Source of the DNA: Aquabacterium sp. CECT 9606
Lineage (GTDB): Bacteria; Pseudomonadota; Gammaproteobacteria; Burkholderiales; Burkholderiaceae_C
DNA: 64,000 nucleotides
NCBI RefSeq assembly: GCF_918741295.1
Contig: NZ_CAKKNB010000005.1
Location: forward strand, 62,001 to 126,000
Direction: 5' to 3'
Both the position numbers and the translations under genes were made by a program. The stretch's first letter is position 1; each line of letters begins with the position of its first letter. Positions 17,274 through 25,915 of the stretch are shown here, piece by piece. The notes under the pieces were generated by a model. It worked only from the letters and a program-made list of their open reading frames with translations. It made no database searches and had not been told where the DNA came from.

Positions 17274-19144
17274 GCACCCGCCATGCCCATGCCATGCGCT
17301 TTGGCGCCCAAGTGCGCGAAGGTGGCGGCGTTGATTTTCGCCTCTGGGCACCCGGTGCCAAGCGTGTCGAACTGGTCCTGAAAATCCTGGTGGCCGAAGG
17401 TGACGAGGCGCGCTTCATCGAAGCCCATGGCAATGCCTGCCAAGGCGATGAAGATCCCGCCCGGGAGTGGTACGAGTTGCATGTGCCCGAAGCCACGGCG
17501 GGTAGCCGTTACCGTTGGCGCATCGATGGCGAGCTGGACGTGCCAGACCCGGCATCGCGCAACAATCCCGATGGCGTGCATGACTTCAGCGAGGTCGTTG
17601 ATCCGCTGAGTTTCGAGTGGGCCCACTCGCAGGGCTGGCAAGGCGTGCCCTGGCACGAGGCCGTGATGTACGAGATGCACGTGGGCGCCTTCACGCCCGA
17701 AGGCACTTATGCGGCGGCCCAGGCGCGCTTGCCTGAACTGGCCCAACTGGGCATCACCACCGTGCAGTTGATGCCGCAGGCCAGCTACCCCGGGCGCTTT
17801 GGCTGGGGTTACGACGGCGTGCTGTTGTTCGCGCCGCAATGCAGCCATGGCAGCCCCGACGACCTGAAGCGCTTCATCGACGCGGCCCACGGCCTGGGCC
17901 TGATGGTGATGCTGGACGTGGTCTACAACCACTTTGGTCCGGATGGCAACTACCTGTCCCGTTACGCGCCCGGCTTCTTCTCGGAGCGACACCACACGGC
18001 GTGGGGCGCGGCCATCAACTTCGACGGGCCGGGCAGCGCCACGGTGCGCGACTTCTTCATCGACAACGCCCTGTATTGGCTGGAAGAGTACCGCTTCGAC
18101 GGACTGCGTTTCGATGCCGTGCACGCCATGCTGGACGACTCTCGGCTTGACATCATGGCGGCCTTGTCAGTCAGGGTGCGCCAGGCCTTTCCGCAGCGCC
18201 ACATTCACCTGGTTCTTGAGAACGACAGCAACGATGCCTCGCGCTTAGACAAGCCCGGCACACCCGGCCGGTTCGAAGGGCAGTGGAACGGCGATTTTCA
18301 CCATCCCGTGCATGTGCTGTTGACCGGCGAGCGGGATGGCTATTACGCCGAATACGCGGACGACACCCTGGGCCAACTGGCCACCAGCCTGACAGATGGC
18401 TTGGTCTGGCAGGGCGGCCCCCACAACTGGGAGCATGCTCAGCCCAGGCGGCGAACGACCTCGCCTCAGCCCTTGATGAACATGGTCAACTTTTTGCAGA
18501 ACCACGACCAGGTGGGCAACCGGGCCATGGGCGATCGCCTTGGCCAGTTGGTCAGTGAACCCGCCTTGCGCCTGGTCACCGCCATGCACTTGCTCAATCC
18601 CGCGCCGCCCTTGCTGTTCATGGGTGAAGAATTTGGCGCGGCCACGCCGTTTCTGTACTTCAGCGATTGGAGTGGCGAGCTGCGCCAGGCCGTGACCGAA
18701 GGCCGGCGCAAGGAGTTCGCGCAGTTCCCTCAGTTCTCGGATGCGCGAACGCAGGCCTTGATCCCCGACCCCTGCGATGAGGGTACCTTCCAACGCAGCA
18801 AACTGGATTGGGCTGCCGCAAGCCAGCCGCAAGGTCAACGCTGGCAGAGCTTTTACCGTGAGCTGCTGGCCTGGCGCCGCCTCCATGTCGCGCCTCACAC
18901 GACCACGCTGCTGACCGGCGAGCACCATGCGGAGCGCATCGGTGAGCGGGCGCTTTCGGTGCGGTGGGCGCTGGGAGATGGGGCTGCGTTGCGCATGGCG
19001 GTCAACCTGTCCGAGCAGGCGATGAGCTGGCCTGCTGCCGCGCCCACCTTACCGGCGTCTGGTGCAGTGGTGGAGGGCGAAGTGTCTGCCCGTGGGCTTG
19101 GACCGTGGGCGGGTGTTTGGTGGATCGATCGGACCGCAAACTGA
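17270..19144 (+). CDS. treZ: Malto-oligosyltrehalose trehalohydrolase
   Basis: Releases trehalose from malto-oligosyltrehalose, the second step of the TreY-TreZ route. The 624 residues have an N-terminal beta domain (FRLWAPGAKRVELVL), a GH13 barrel with LDVVYNHFGPDGNYL, nucleophile Asp282 (GLRFDAVHAM), acid/base Glu317 (HLVLENDSN) and Asp413 (NFLQNHDQVGNRA). The sequence YNHFGPDGNYL and the LEND motif separate TreZ from the branching enzyme GlgB, which it otherwise resembles. ATG overlaps the glgX stop by 4 bases and its stop overlaps the next ATG by one base. Confidence 0.94.
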   Translation: MSTRHAHAMRFGAQVREGGGVDFRLWAPGAKRVELVLKILVAEGDEARFIEAHGNACQGDEDPAREWYELHVPEATAGSRYRWRIDGELDVPDPASRNNPDGVHDFSEVVDPLSFEWAHSQGWQGVPWHEAVMYEMHVGAFTPEGTYAAAQARLPELAQLGITTVQLMPQASYPGRFGWGYDGVLLFAPQCSHGSPDDLKRFIDAAHGLGLMVMLDVVYNHFGPDGNYLSRYAPGFFSERHHTAWGAAINFDGPGSATVRDFFIDNALYWLEEYRFDGLRFDAVHAMLDDSRLDIMAALSVRVRQAFPQRHIHLVLENDSNDASRLDKPGTPGRFEGQWNGDFHHPVHVLLTGERDGYYAEYADDTLGQLATSLTDGLVWQGGPHNWEHAQPRRRTTSPQPLMNMVNFLQNHDQVGNRAMGDRLGQLVSEPALRLVTAMHLLNPAPPLLFMGEEFGAATPFLYFSDWSGELRQAVTEGRRKEFAQFPQFSDARTQALIPDPCDEGTFQRSKLDWAAASQPQGQRWQSFYRELLAWRRLHVAPHTTTLLTGEHHAERIGERALSVRWALGDGAALRMAVNLSEQAMSWPAAAPTLPASGAVVEGEVSARGLGPWAGVWWIDRTAN

Positions 19145-22100
19145 TGGACAACGCGTCAATCTCCCCAGGCCTTGAGGCACTGTGCGCACATGTCGGGTTG
19201 GCCACCCGCTATGACGATTTTTGGGGTCAGGCGCGCCAAGTGCCCGAAGCTTCGCTGCGCAAACTGTTGAAGGCCATGGGCCTGGAGGCCGACAGCGACG
19301 AAGCGGCGCACAACACCTTGCTCAAGCTGAAGGGCAGCGAGGAACAACGGATCCTGCCTTCGACCCTGGTGCTGCGCCAGGGCCAGCCCGCCAGCATCGC
19401 GGTCACGCTGCCAAGGCAGCCCCAGTTTGGCAACTCGGACAAGCGCTACACCTGGGCGTTGGAGTGCGAGAACGCCGAACGTTTTGGCGGCCTGATGTTT
19501 GCTTCCCTCGATGGCAATCCCGAGGCGATCCATCTGCAGATTGACCTGCCTCAGGCTCTGCCATTGGGGTACCACCAACTCACCCTGAGATCGGCCGCGC
19601 AAGCGTCTGGCGATTTGGCACGCACGCGGGTCATCGTGTGCCCGCCGCGGTGCCACGAACCCAAGGTGCTCAAGCAGGGCGAGCGCCTGTGGGGGCCGAG
19701 CATCCAGCTTTATGCCCTGCGGTCGAACGACAACTGGGGCATTGGCGATTTCTCCGACCTGAAACGGTTGCTGGAGATCGTGGCCGGGCAGGGCGCGTCC
19801 TTTGTGGGGTTGAACCCCTTGCACGCCTTGTTCCCGCACGAGCCCGAGCGGGCCAGCCCCTACAGCCCGTCCAGCCGCAACGCCATGAACGTGCTGTACA
19901 TCGACGTGACGGCCGTGCCTGATTATGCCGAGTGCCGTTTCGCGAGCGACCTGGTCAACAGCGTGGTGTTTCAGCAGCGCTTGCAGGCTTTGCGCGAACC
20001 AGAGATCGTTGATTACCAAGCGGTGGCTGCGGCCAAATTCGAGGTGCTGGAGATGCTGTTCAAGCACTTCCATTTGCGCCATTTGTCGGGTGACACCCGC
20101 CGCGGTCGCGCATTCAGGGCCTACCAGAAAGAGCGCGGTGGTGAGCTGCGCCGCCAAGCCTTGTTCGAGACCTTGCAAGCGCATTTCCACGCGCAGGATG
20201 CGTCGGTGTGGGGGTGGTCTCTGTGGCCACCAGCCTACCGCGATCCCAACTCGCCCGAGGTGGCCGAGTTTGAGCGCGAGCACGAGGCGCATGTCGAGTT
20301 CTTCGAGTACCTTCAATGGCAGGCCGAGGTGCAGCTTCAGTCTGCCCAGGCGCGGGCCGAGTCGCTGGGCATGGCCATCGGCCTGTACCGTGACCTGGCC
20401 GTGGGCGTGAACGAGGGTGGGGCGGAAACCTGGTCCAGGCGCAGTCTGTACGCCATGGCGCTGCACGTCGGCGCGCCGCCTGAAGAGTACAACCTGGCAG
20501 GCCAGGATTGGGGCCTGCCGCCGATGATCCCATCGCGTTTGCGCGAGCAGGATTTTCAGCCCTTCATCGACACCTTGCGTGCCAACATGCGATGCGCGGG
20601 CGCTTTGCGCATCGACCATGTGATGGCCCTGATGCGCTTGTTCTGGATCCACCCTGAAGACGGTGCCAAGTCGGGCGCCTACATGAACTATCCCTTCGAC
20701 GAGATGATGGGCATCCTGGCGCTGGAAAGCCATCGCCACCACTGCCTGGTCATTGGCGAAGACCTGGGCACCGTGCCACCGCGCATGCGCGAGGCCATGC
20801 GCGAGCAGTACCTGCTGTCTTACTGCCCTCTGTTCTTCGAGCGGACGCACGACGGTCGTTTCAAGCGGCCCGCGGAGTGGTCACCCCATGCCCTGGCCGT
20901 GGTCAGCACCCACGACCTGCCCACGCTGCGTGGCTTCTGGAACGGCAAGGATGTGGACCTGCGGACCGAGCTGGGTCTGTTTCCCAATGACGAGGTGAGG
21001 GCCCAGCAGGTGGTGGGCCGCGCGCAAGACCGGGCCCAATTGCTGCTGGCTCTGGAACAAGAAGGCCTCATCCCCGAGGATGGCAGCGTGCATCCTTCTA
21101 TGACGGACGACACCTCGCCGGCGTTCACCGACGCGGTTTACAGTTTCCTGGGTCGCACGCCCGCTCAGCTGGTGGGCGTACAACTGGAAGACGTCACCCA
21201 ACAGCTCATCCAGGTCAACATCCCGGGCACCAGCGAATCGCAATTCCCCAACTGGCGGCGCAAGCTGGCCGTCACCCTGGAGACGTTGGCCAGCGATCCT
21301 CGCCTGCAGTCGGTCAGCGAAGCCCTGCGCAAAGCGCGGCCCAGCGATGTGGCGCCTCACGGCTTGCAGGACGAGTTGCCGCCGATGTCGACCGCGGTGA
21401 TCCCTCGCGCCACCTACCGGGTGCAATTGCACAAGGACTTTCGCTTCAGCGACGCCACGGACATCGTGCCTTACCTGGACGCCTTGGGAATCAGCCATCT
21501 CTACACATCGCCCTACCTGCGGGCCAGGGCGGGCAGCACGCACGGCTACGACATCATCGACCACAGTGCGCTCAACCCCGAGATTGGCGACGAAGCCGAT
21601 TTTGAGCAACTGTGCGTCTGCCTGGCCCGCCATGGCATGCACCAGTTGATCGACATCGTGCCCAACCACATGGGCGTGCTTCAGGCCGACAACGCCTGGT
21701 GGCTGGACGTGCTGGAAAGCGGCCCCGCCTCCCTGCATGCGGAGACCTTCGACATCGAGTGGAACCCGCCCGCGCCCGAACTGTCAGGCCAGGTGCTGGT
21801 GCCGGTATTGGGTGACCACTATGGCAAGGTGCTGGAGGCTGGCGAGCTCAAGCTCTCATTCGATGTCACGGCCGGCGAGTTCTGGATCCACTATTACGAC
21901 CATCGCTTCCCCATCGACCCGCGCCACTATGCCGACATCATGGCCATGGCGCCTGCCCCGGCACCTGCTGACGAGTCGGCCGGCGAAGAGGTTCAGATTG
22001 TTCAGTCGCTCTTGCACGCCCTGGCCAGCCTGCCGCAGCGAGATGATCTGACGCCCTCGCAACGGGCGGTACGCCACCGTGACAAGGGCATCCACAAGAA

Positions 22101-24309
22101 GCGATTGGCCCAGTTGGCTGGCCGATTCAATTGGCTGGCGCCTTGGGCAGAGGCGTGCCTGGCCGTCATCAATGGCACGCCGGGCGATGCCGCCAGCTTC
22201 GACGCTCTTGATGCGCTGATCCAGAAGCAAGCCTACCGCCTGGCCTTCTGGCGGGTGGCGGGTGATGACATCAACTACCGCCGCTTCTTCGACATCAACA
22301 CGCTGGCCGCCGTGCGCATGGAGCGCGAAGCCGTGTTCGAGGCCACGCACCACACCATCTTCCAGTGGTTGCAGGCACGCAAGGTGGCGGGCCTGCGCAT
22401 TGACCACCCGGACGGCCTGTGCGACCCGAAGGGCTATTTCACCCGGCTGCAATCGCGCTACCTCAGCACCATGAGGGCCGCCGATGAACCGGATGAGGCG
22501 CCCAGGGCCTTGTTCCTGGCCGTGGAAAAAATCCTGGCCGACCATGAGCGTTTGCCGCCCGACTGGCCCGTGCATGGCGGCACGGGCTACCGGTTCTCCA
22601 ACCTGGTCAACGGGCTGTTCGTGGATGGCGAGCACGAAGAGGATTTCGACCGCCTTTACACCGATTTCATCGGGCACAAGCTGGTGTTCGATGAGGTCTT
22701 GTACCAAGCCAAACTCGACATCATCGCCACCTCCCTGTCCAGTGACCTGGAGGTGCTGACCGAGGCCTTGCACCGCATCGCCCTGGGCGACCGGCGCACT
22801 TGCGACTTCACCCGCAACCGATTGCGCGTGGCCCTGCGCGCCGTCGCTGCGGCTTTTCCCGTTTACCGCACCTACATTGGCGAGCGCGGCTTCAGCGACG
22901 CCGATCGCCAGCACATCGACTGGGCCACGGCCGCCGCCAAGCGCCGCAGCCGGGCTTCGGAGGTCAGTGTCATCGACTACCTGCGCGACGTCATGCTGGG
23001 CGCGCCCACCGAGCCGAATCCTGATCGCCGACAAGCCATGCTGAATCTGGTCTACCGGTGGCAGCAGTTCACCGCGCCGGTCATGGCCAAGTCCATGGAG
23101 GACACGGCGTTCTACCGCTACCACCGCCTGGCGTCGCTCAACGATGTGGGTGGTGACCCGCGCCACTTCGGCCTGTCGGTCAGCGCTTTCCATGCGGCCA
23201 ACCAGCACCGGGCCCGCTTCACGCCGCACAACATGTTGGCCACCTCAACGCATGACACCAAGCGTTCCGAAGACGTGCGCACCCGCATCGATGTGCTGTC
23301 GGAAATGCCAGATGTGTGGCAAGGCGCCATCGAGCGGTGGCAAGCCATGAACCACAAGCGCACGGCCCGCATCGAGGGCGTCCTCGCCCCGACGCGCAAC
23401 GACGAGTACCTGCTGTACCAGACCCTGGTGGGCATGTGGCCGCTGGAGCCGGTCACGCGCGAGTCGCTGGCCGACCTGTGCCAGCGCGTGCAGGCCTACA
23501 TGCTCAAAGCGGTGCGCGAGGCCAAGGAGCAGACCAGTTGGATCAACCCCAACCAGGAGTACGAAGCAGCCCTGGCGCGTTTCATCGACGCGCTGCTGGG
23601 GCAGCTCGAGCCCAATCCCTTCTTGAAGGACCTGCAATCACTCGTGGACCAGATCACCCCGTTTGGCGCGCTGAACAGCCTGGGTCTGGTGACCTTCAAA
23701 TTGACCGCACCGGGTGTGCCAGACATCTACCAAGGCTGCGAAACCTGGAACTTCAGCCTGGTGGATCCCGACAACCGCCGCTCCGTGGACTTCAAGGCCT
23801 TGAAAGCTCGGCACGCTCAGGTGCAATCGCTGTTCGCCGGTGGCCAGGCCGATGAGCGCGCCTTGAATGAGCTGCGCGAGAACTGGCGCGATGGTGGCCC
23901 CAAGATGCTGTTCACCTGGCGGCTGTTGCAGTTGCGCGCGCGCCATCCGGATTTGTTCAGCCGAGGCACTTACCAGACATTGCCCGTGACCGGCGCGGCC
24001 GCGCCCCACGTGGTCGCCTATGCCAGGGCGCTGGATGGCCAGCAATGCCTCACCGTGGTGGGCCGTTTGCTGTATTCGTTGGCCCAGGGCGATGTCTGTG
24101 CCTTGCGGCAGACCGAATGCTGGGGCGATGCGCGCCTTGGCTTGCCGGTCGATGCCCCGCTCCGGTGGCGGGATGTCCTCACAGGCCGGGTCATCGGGGT
24201 CACCGATGGGCCGTCTGGCGGCTTGCCCTTGGCTGATCTGTTTGCCCATTGGCCAGCTGCCGTGCTGGTCCCTGCCGACCAGGCGCCGGCCGAGTCATCC
24301 CTGTCATGA
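19144..24309 (+). CDS. Fused 4-alpha-glucanotransferase (MalQ) / malto-oligosyltrehalose synthase (TreY)
   Basis: A single 1,721-residue frame holds two enzymes. Residues 1-735 are amylomaltase: NPLHALFP, nucleophile Asp491 (LRIDHVMALMRLFW), Glu539 (VIGEDLGTVPPRMR) and Asp591 (STHDLPTLRGFW). After a short linker, residues 748-1721 are TreY: HGYDIIDHSALNPEIG, VPNHMG, Asp1087 (GLRIDHPDGLCDPKG), Glu1128 and STHDTKRSEDVRTRI. MalQ lengthens or reshuffles malto-oligosaccharides and TreY converts the reducing end into a trehalose unit, so fusion would channel chains of the right length. ATG 19144 is set by one-base overlap with the treZ stop. As I recall, fusions of this kind occur in other Burkholderiales. 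Both catalytic sets look intact. Confidence 0.93.
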   Translation: MDNASISPGLEALCAHVGLATRYDDFWGQARQVPEASLRKLLKAMGLEADSDEAAHNTLLKLKGSEEQRILPSTLVLRQGQPASIAVTLPRQPQFGNSDKRYTWALECENAERFGGLMFASLDGNPEAIHLQIDLPQALPLGYHQLTLRSAAQASGDLARTRVIVCPPRCHEPKVLKQGERLWGPSIQLYALRSNDNWGIGDFSDLKRLLEIVAGQGASFVGLNPLHALFPHEPERASPYSPSSRNAMNVLYIDVTAVPDYAECRFASDLVNSVVFQQRLQALREPEIVDYQAVAAAKFEVLEMLFKHFHLRHLSGDTRRGRAFRAYQKERGGELRRQALFETLQAHFHAQDASVWGWSLWPPAYRDPNSPEVAEFEREHEAHVEFFEYLQWQAEVQLQSAQARAESLGMAIGLYRDLAVGVNEGGAETWSRRSLYAMALHVGAPPEEYNLAGQDWGLPPMIPSRLREQDFQPFIDTLRANMRCAGALRIDHVMALMRLFWIHPEDGAKSGAYMNYPFDEMMGILALESHRHHCLVIGEDLGTVPPRMREAMREQYLLSYCPLFFERTHDGRFKRPAEWSPHALAVVSTHDLPTLRGFWNGKDVDLRTELGLFPNDEVRAQQVVGRAQDRAQLLLALEQEGLIPEDGSVHPSMTDDTSPAFTDAVYSFLGRTPAQLVGVQLEDVTQQLIQVNIPGTSESQFPNWRRKLAVTLETLASDPRLQSVSEALRKARPSDVAPHGLQDELPPMSTAVIPRATYRVQLHKDFRFSDATDIVPYLDALGISHLYTSPYLRARAGSTHGYDIIDHSALNPEIGDEADFEQLCVCLARHGMHQLIDIVPNHMGVLQADNAWWLDVLESGPASLHAETFDIEWNPPAPELSGQVLVPVLGDHYGKVLEAGELKLSFDVTAGEFWIHYYDHRFPIDPRHYADIMAMAPAPAPADESAGEEVQIVQSLLHALASLPQRDDLTPSQRAVRHRDKGIHKKRLAQLAGRFNWLAPWAEACLAVINGTPGDAASFDALDALIQKQAYRLAFWRVAGDDINYRRFFDINTLAAVRMEREAVFEATHHTIFQWLQARKVAGLRIDHPDGLCDPKGYFTRLQSRYLSTMRAADEPDEAPRALFLAVEKILADHERLPPDWPVHGGTGYRFSNLVNGLFVDGEHEEDFDRLYTDFIGHKLVFDEVLYQAKLDIIATSLSSDLEVLTEALHRIALGDRRTCDFTRNRLRVALRAVAAAFPVYRTYIGERGFSDADRQHIDWATAAAKRRSRASEVSVIDYLRDVMLGAPTEPNPDRRQAMLNLVYRWQQFTAPVMAKSMEDTAFYRYHRLASLNDVGGDPRHFGLSVSAFHAANQHRARFTPHNMLATSTHDTKRSEDVRTRIDVLSEMPDVWQGAIERWQAMNHKRTARIEGVLAPTRNDEYLLYQTLVGMWPLEPVTRESLADLCQRVQAYMLKAVREAKEQTSWINPNQEYEAALARFIDALLGQLEPNPFLKDLQSLVDQITPFGALNSLGLVTFKLTAPGVPDIYQGCETWNFSLVDPDNRRSVDFKALKARHAQVQSLFAGGQADERALNELRENWRDGGPKMLFTWRLLQLRARHPDLFSRGTYQTLPVTGAAAPHVVAYARALDGQQCLTVVGRLLYSLAQGDVCALRQTECWGDARLGLPVDAPLRWRDVLTGRVIGVTDGPSGGLPLADLFAHWPAAVLVPADQAPAESSLS

Positions 24310-25748
24310 AAATCTTGTTCGTCACCCCTGAATGCGCCCCCTGGATCAAGACTGGCGGCTTGGGCGAGGTGTCTGCAGCCTTGCCCAAGGCGCTCGCCGA
24401 ACGCGGTTTGGACGTCAAGGTGCTGATGCCTGCCTACACCGCTTTGCGCCAATTGGTGGACGAGGGCCAGGTGCTGGCCAACATACCCGCCCAGGGCGTT
24501 TGGCCCGCGGCGCGATTGGTGCAGGCCGCGCCCGCCGTGAACCAGGCCGCCGGCTTCACACTGTGGCTGCTGAACTGCCCGGAGTTGTATGAGCTGGCCG
24601 GCGGCCCCTACCAGAACGAAAGCAGCCAGGACCACACCACCAATGCCGTTCGCTTTGCCTGGCTCAGCCAGGTGGCGGCACGCCTGGGCAGCCAGCTCAG
24701 CCCCGTGCCTGGCTGGCAAGCAGACATCGTTCATTGCAACGACTGGCCCACGGGTCTGGCGCCCGCTTACCTGGGCCGCCTGCCGGGCCGGGCCGCCAGC
24801 ATCATGACCATCCACAACCTGGCTTTCCAAGGGCTGTTCCCGCTGGATGAGGCACACAAGCTGGACCTGCCCGATGAATGGCTGTCGGTCAGTGGCCTGG
24901 AGTACTGGTCGCAGCTGTCCTTCATGAAAGGGGGGCTGCAGTTCGCCGATGCGATCACCACCGTCAGCCCCACCTATGCCCGTGAGATCCAGGAAGAGTC
25001 GCTGGGCTTTGGCCTGCAAGGCGTGCTGCGCGACCACGCCGATCGGCTGCACGGCATCCTCAACGGCATTGACACCGAGGTCTGGAATCCAGCCTCGGAC
25101 ACCTTCATCCCGCAGCGCTACGACGCCGCGACAGTGAAAGCCGGCAAGCGGGCGAACAAGGCCGCGCTGCAAAGCCGCTGCCAGCTGCCCCCCGATCCCG
25201 ATGCGATGCTGTTCGGCGTCGTCAGCCGCTTGACGCAGCAAAAAGGCAGCGATCTGATCCTGCAGGCCGTGCCCCAAGTCATCAGCGAAGGCGGTCAGCT
25301 GGTCATGCTGGGCAAGGGCGACGCGGGTCTGGAGGATGCCCTGCGGGCCATGGCCCAGCAGCACCCCGGGCGCGTCCACGTGAGCATCGGTTTCGACGAA
25401 AGCCTGGCCCACCTGATCGAGGCGGGCGCCGACTGTTTTTTGATGCCGTCACGGTTTGAGCCTTGTGGCCTGAACCAACTCTACAGCCTGGTCTACGGCA
25501 CCCCGCCCATCGTGCATGCCACGGGCGGCCTGGCCGATTCCGTGGTGGACGACGCCACCGGATTCGTCTTTGCCCCACCCACGGCCGATGCGCTCAGCGC
25601 GGTCATCGAGCGCGCCTTCAGCCGCTACCGCGATCCGCCTGCCTGGGAGCGCCTGATTCAGAGCGGCATGGCGCAGTCGCTTGGCTGGGCTGGCAGCGCC
25701 GCTCGTTACGAATCCGTCTACCGGATCGCGCGCTTGAGGGTAATTTGA
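24306..25748 (+). CDS. glgA: Glycogen synthase (ADP-glucose type, GT5)
   Basis: Extends alpha-1,4-glucan from ADP-glucose. The 480 residues begin MKILFVTPECAPWIKTGGLGE with the ADP-glucose-binding KTGGL at 15-19; the C-terminal Rossmann domain contains the catalytic Glu385 in SRFEPCGLNQLYSL and GTPPIVHATGGLADSV. ATG 24306 overlaps the preceding stop as ATGA and fits the family start; an in-frame ATG at 24249 would add a non-homologous prefix. Last gene of the operon. With glgC it makes linear glucan that glgX, malQ-treY and treZ can turn into trehalose. Confidence 0.96.
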   Translation: MKILFVTPECAPWIKTGGLGEVSAALPKALAERGLDVKVLMPAYTALRQLVDEGQVLANIPAQGVWPAARLVQAAPAVNQAAGFTLWLLNCPELYELAGGPYQNESSQDHTTNAVRFAWLSQVAARLGSQLSPVPGWQADIVHCNDWPTGLAPAYLGRLPGRAASIMTIHNLAFQGLFPLDEAHKLDLPDEWLSVSGLEYWSQLSFMKGGLQFADAITTVSPTYAREIQEESLGFGLQGVLRDHADRLHGILNGIDTEVWNPASDTFIPQRYDAATVKAGKRANKAALQSRCQLPPDPDAMLFGVVSRLTQQKGSDLILQAVPQVISEGGQLVMLGKGDAGLEDALRAMAQQHPGRVHVSIGFDESLAHLIEAGADCFLMPSRFEPCGLNQLYSLVYGTPPIVHATGGLADSVVDDATGFVFAPPTADALSAVIERAFSRYRDPPAWERLIQSGMAQSLGWAGSAARYESVYRIARLRVI

Positions 25749-25915
25749 GCAAGGGGCCGTTGCGCCCAACACACATCGTGCGGTGCAACACCAAAGAAGC
25801 GGGAAAGCCACAGCCATTTTTAATGATGAAAAAGGCCGATCCGCTTTATGCTGGATTTCGCGAATTGCCCGTATTGGCCGCTCGCCAGCGGCCTGTTTTC
25901 CCAGCTGAGTGACCC

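Noticed and set aside
15726-17351. A 541-codon minus-strand frame opposite glgX
   Set aside because: The glgX frame carries all catalytic motifs; the antisense product has none.
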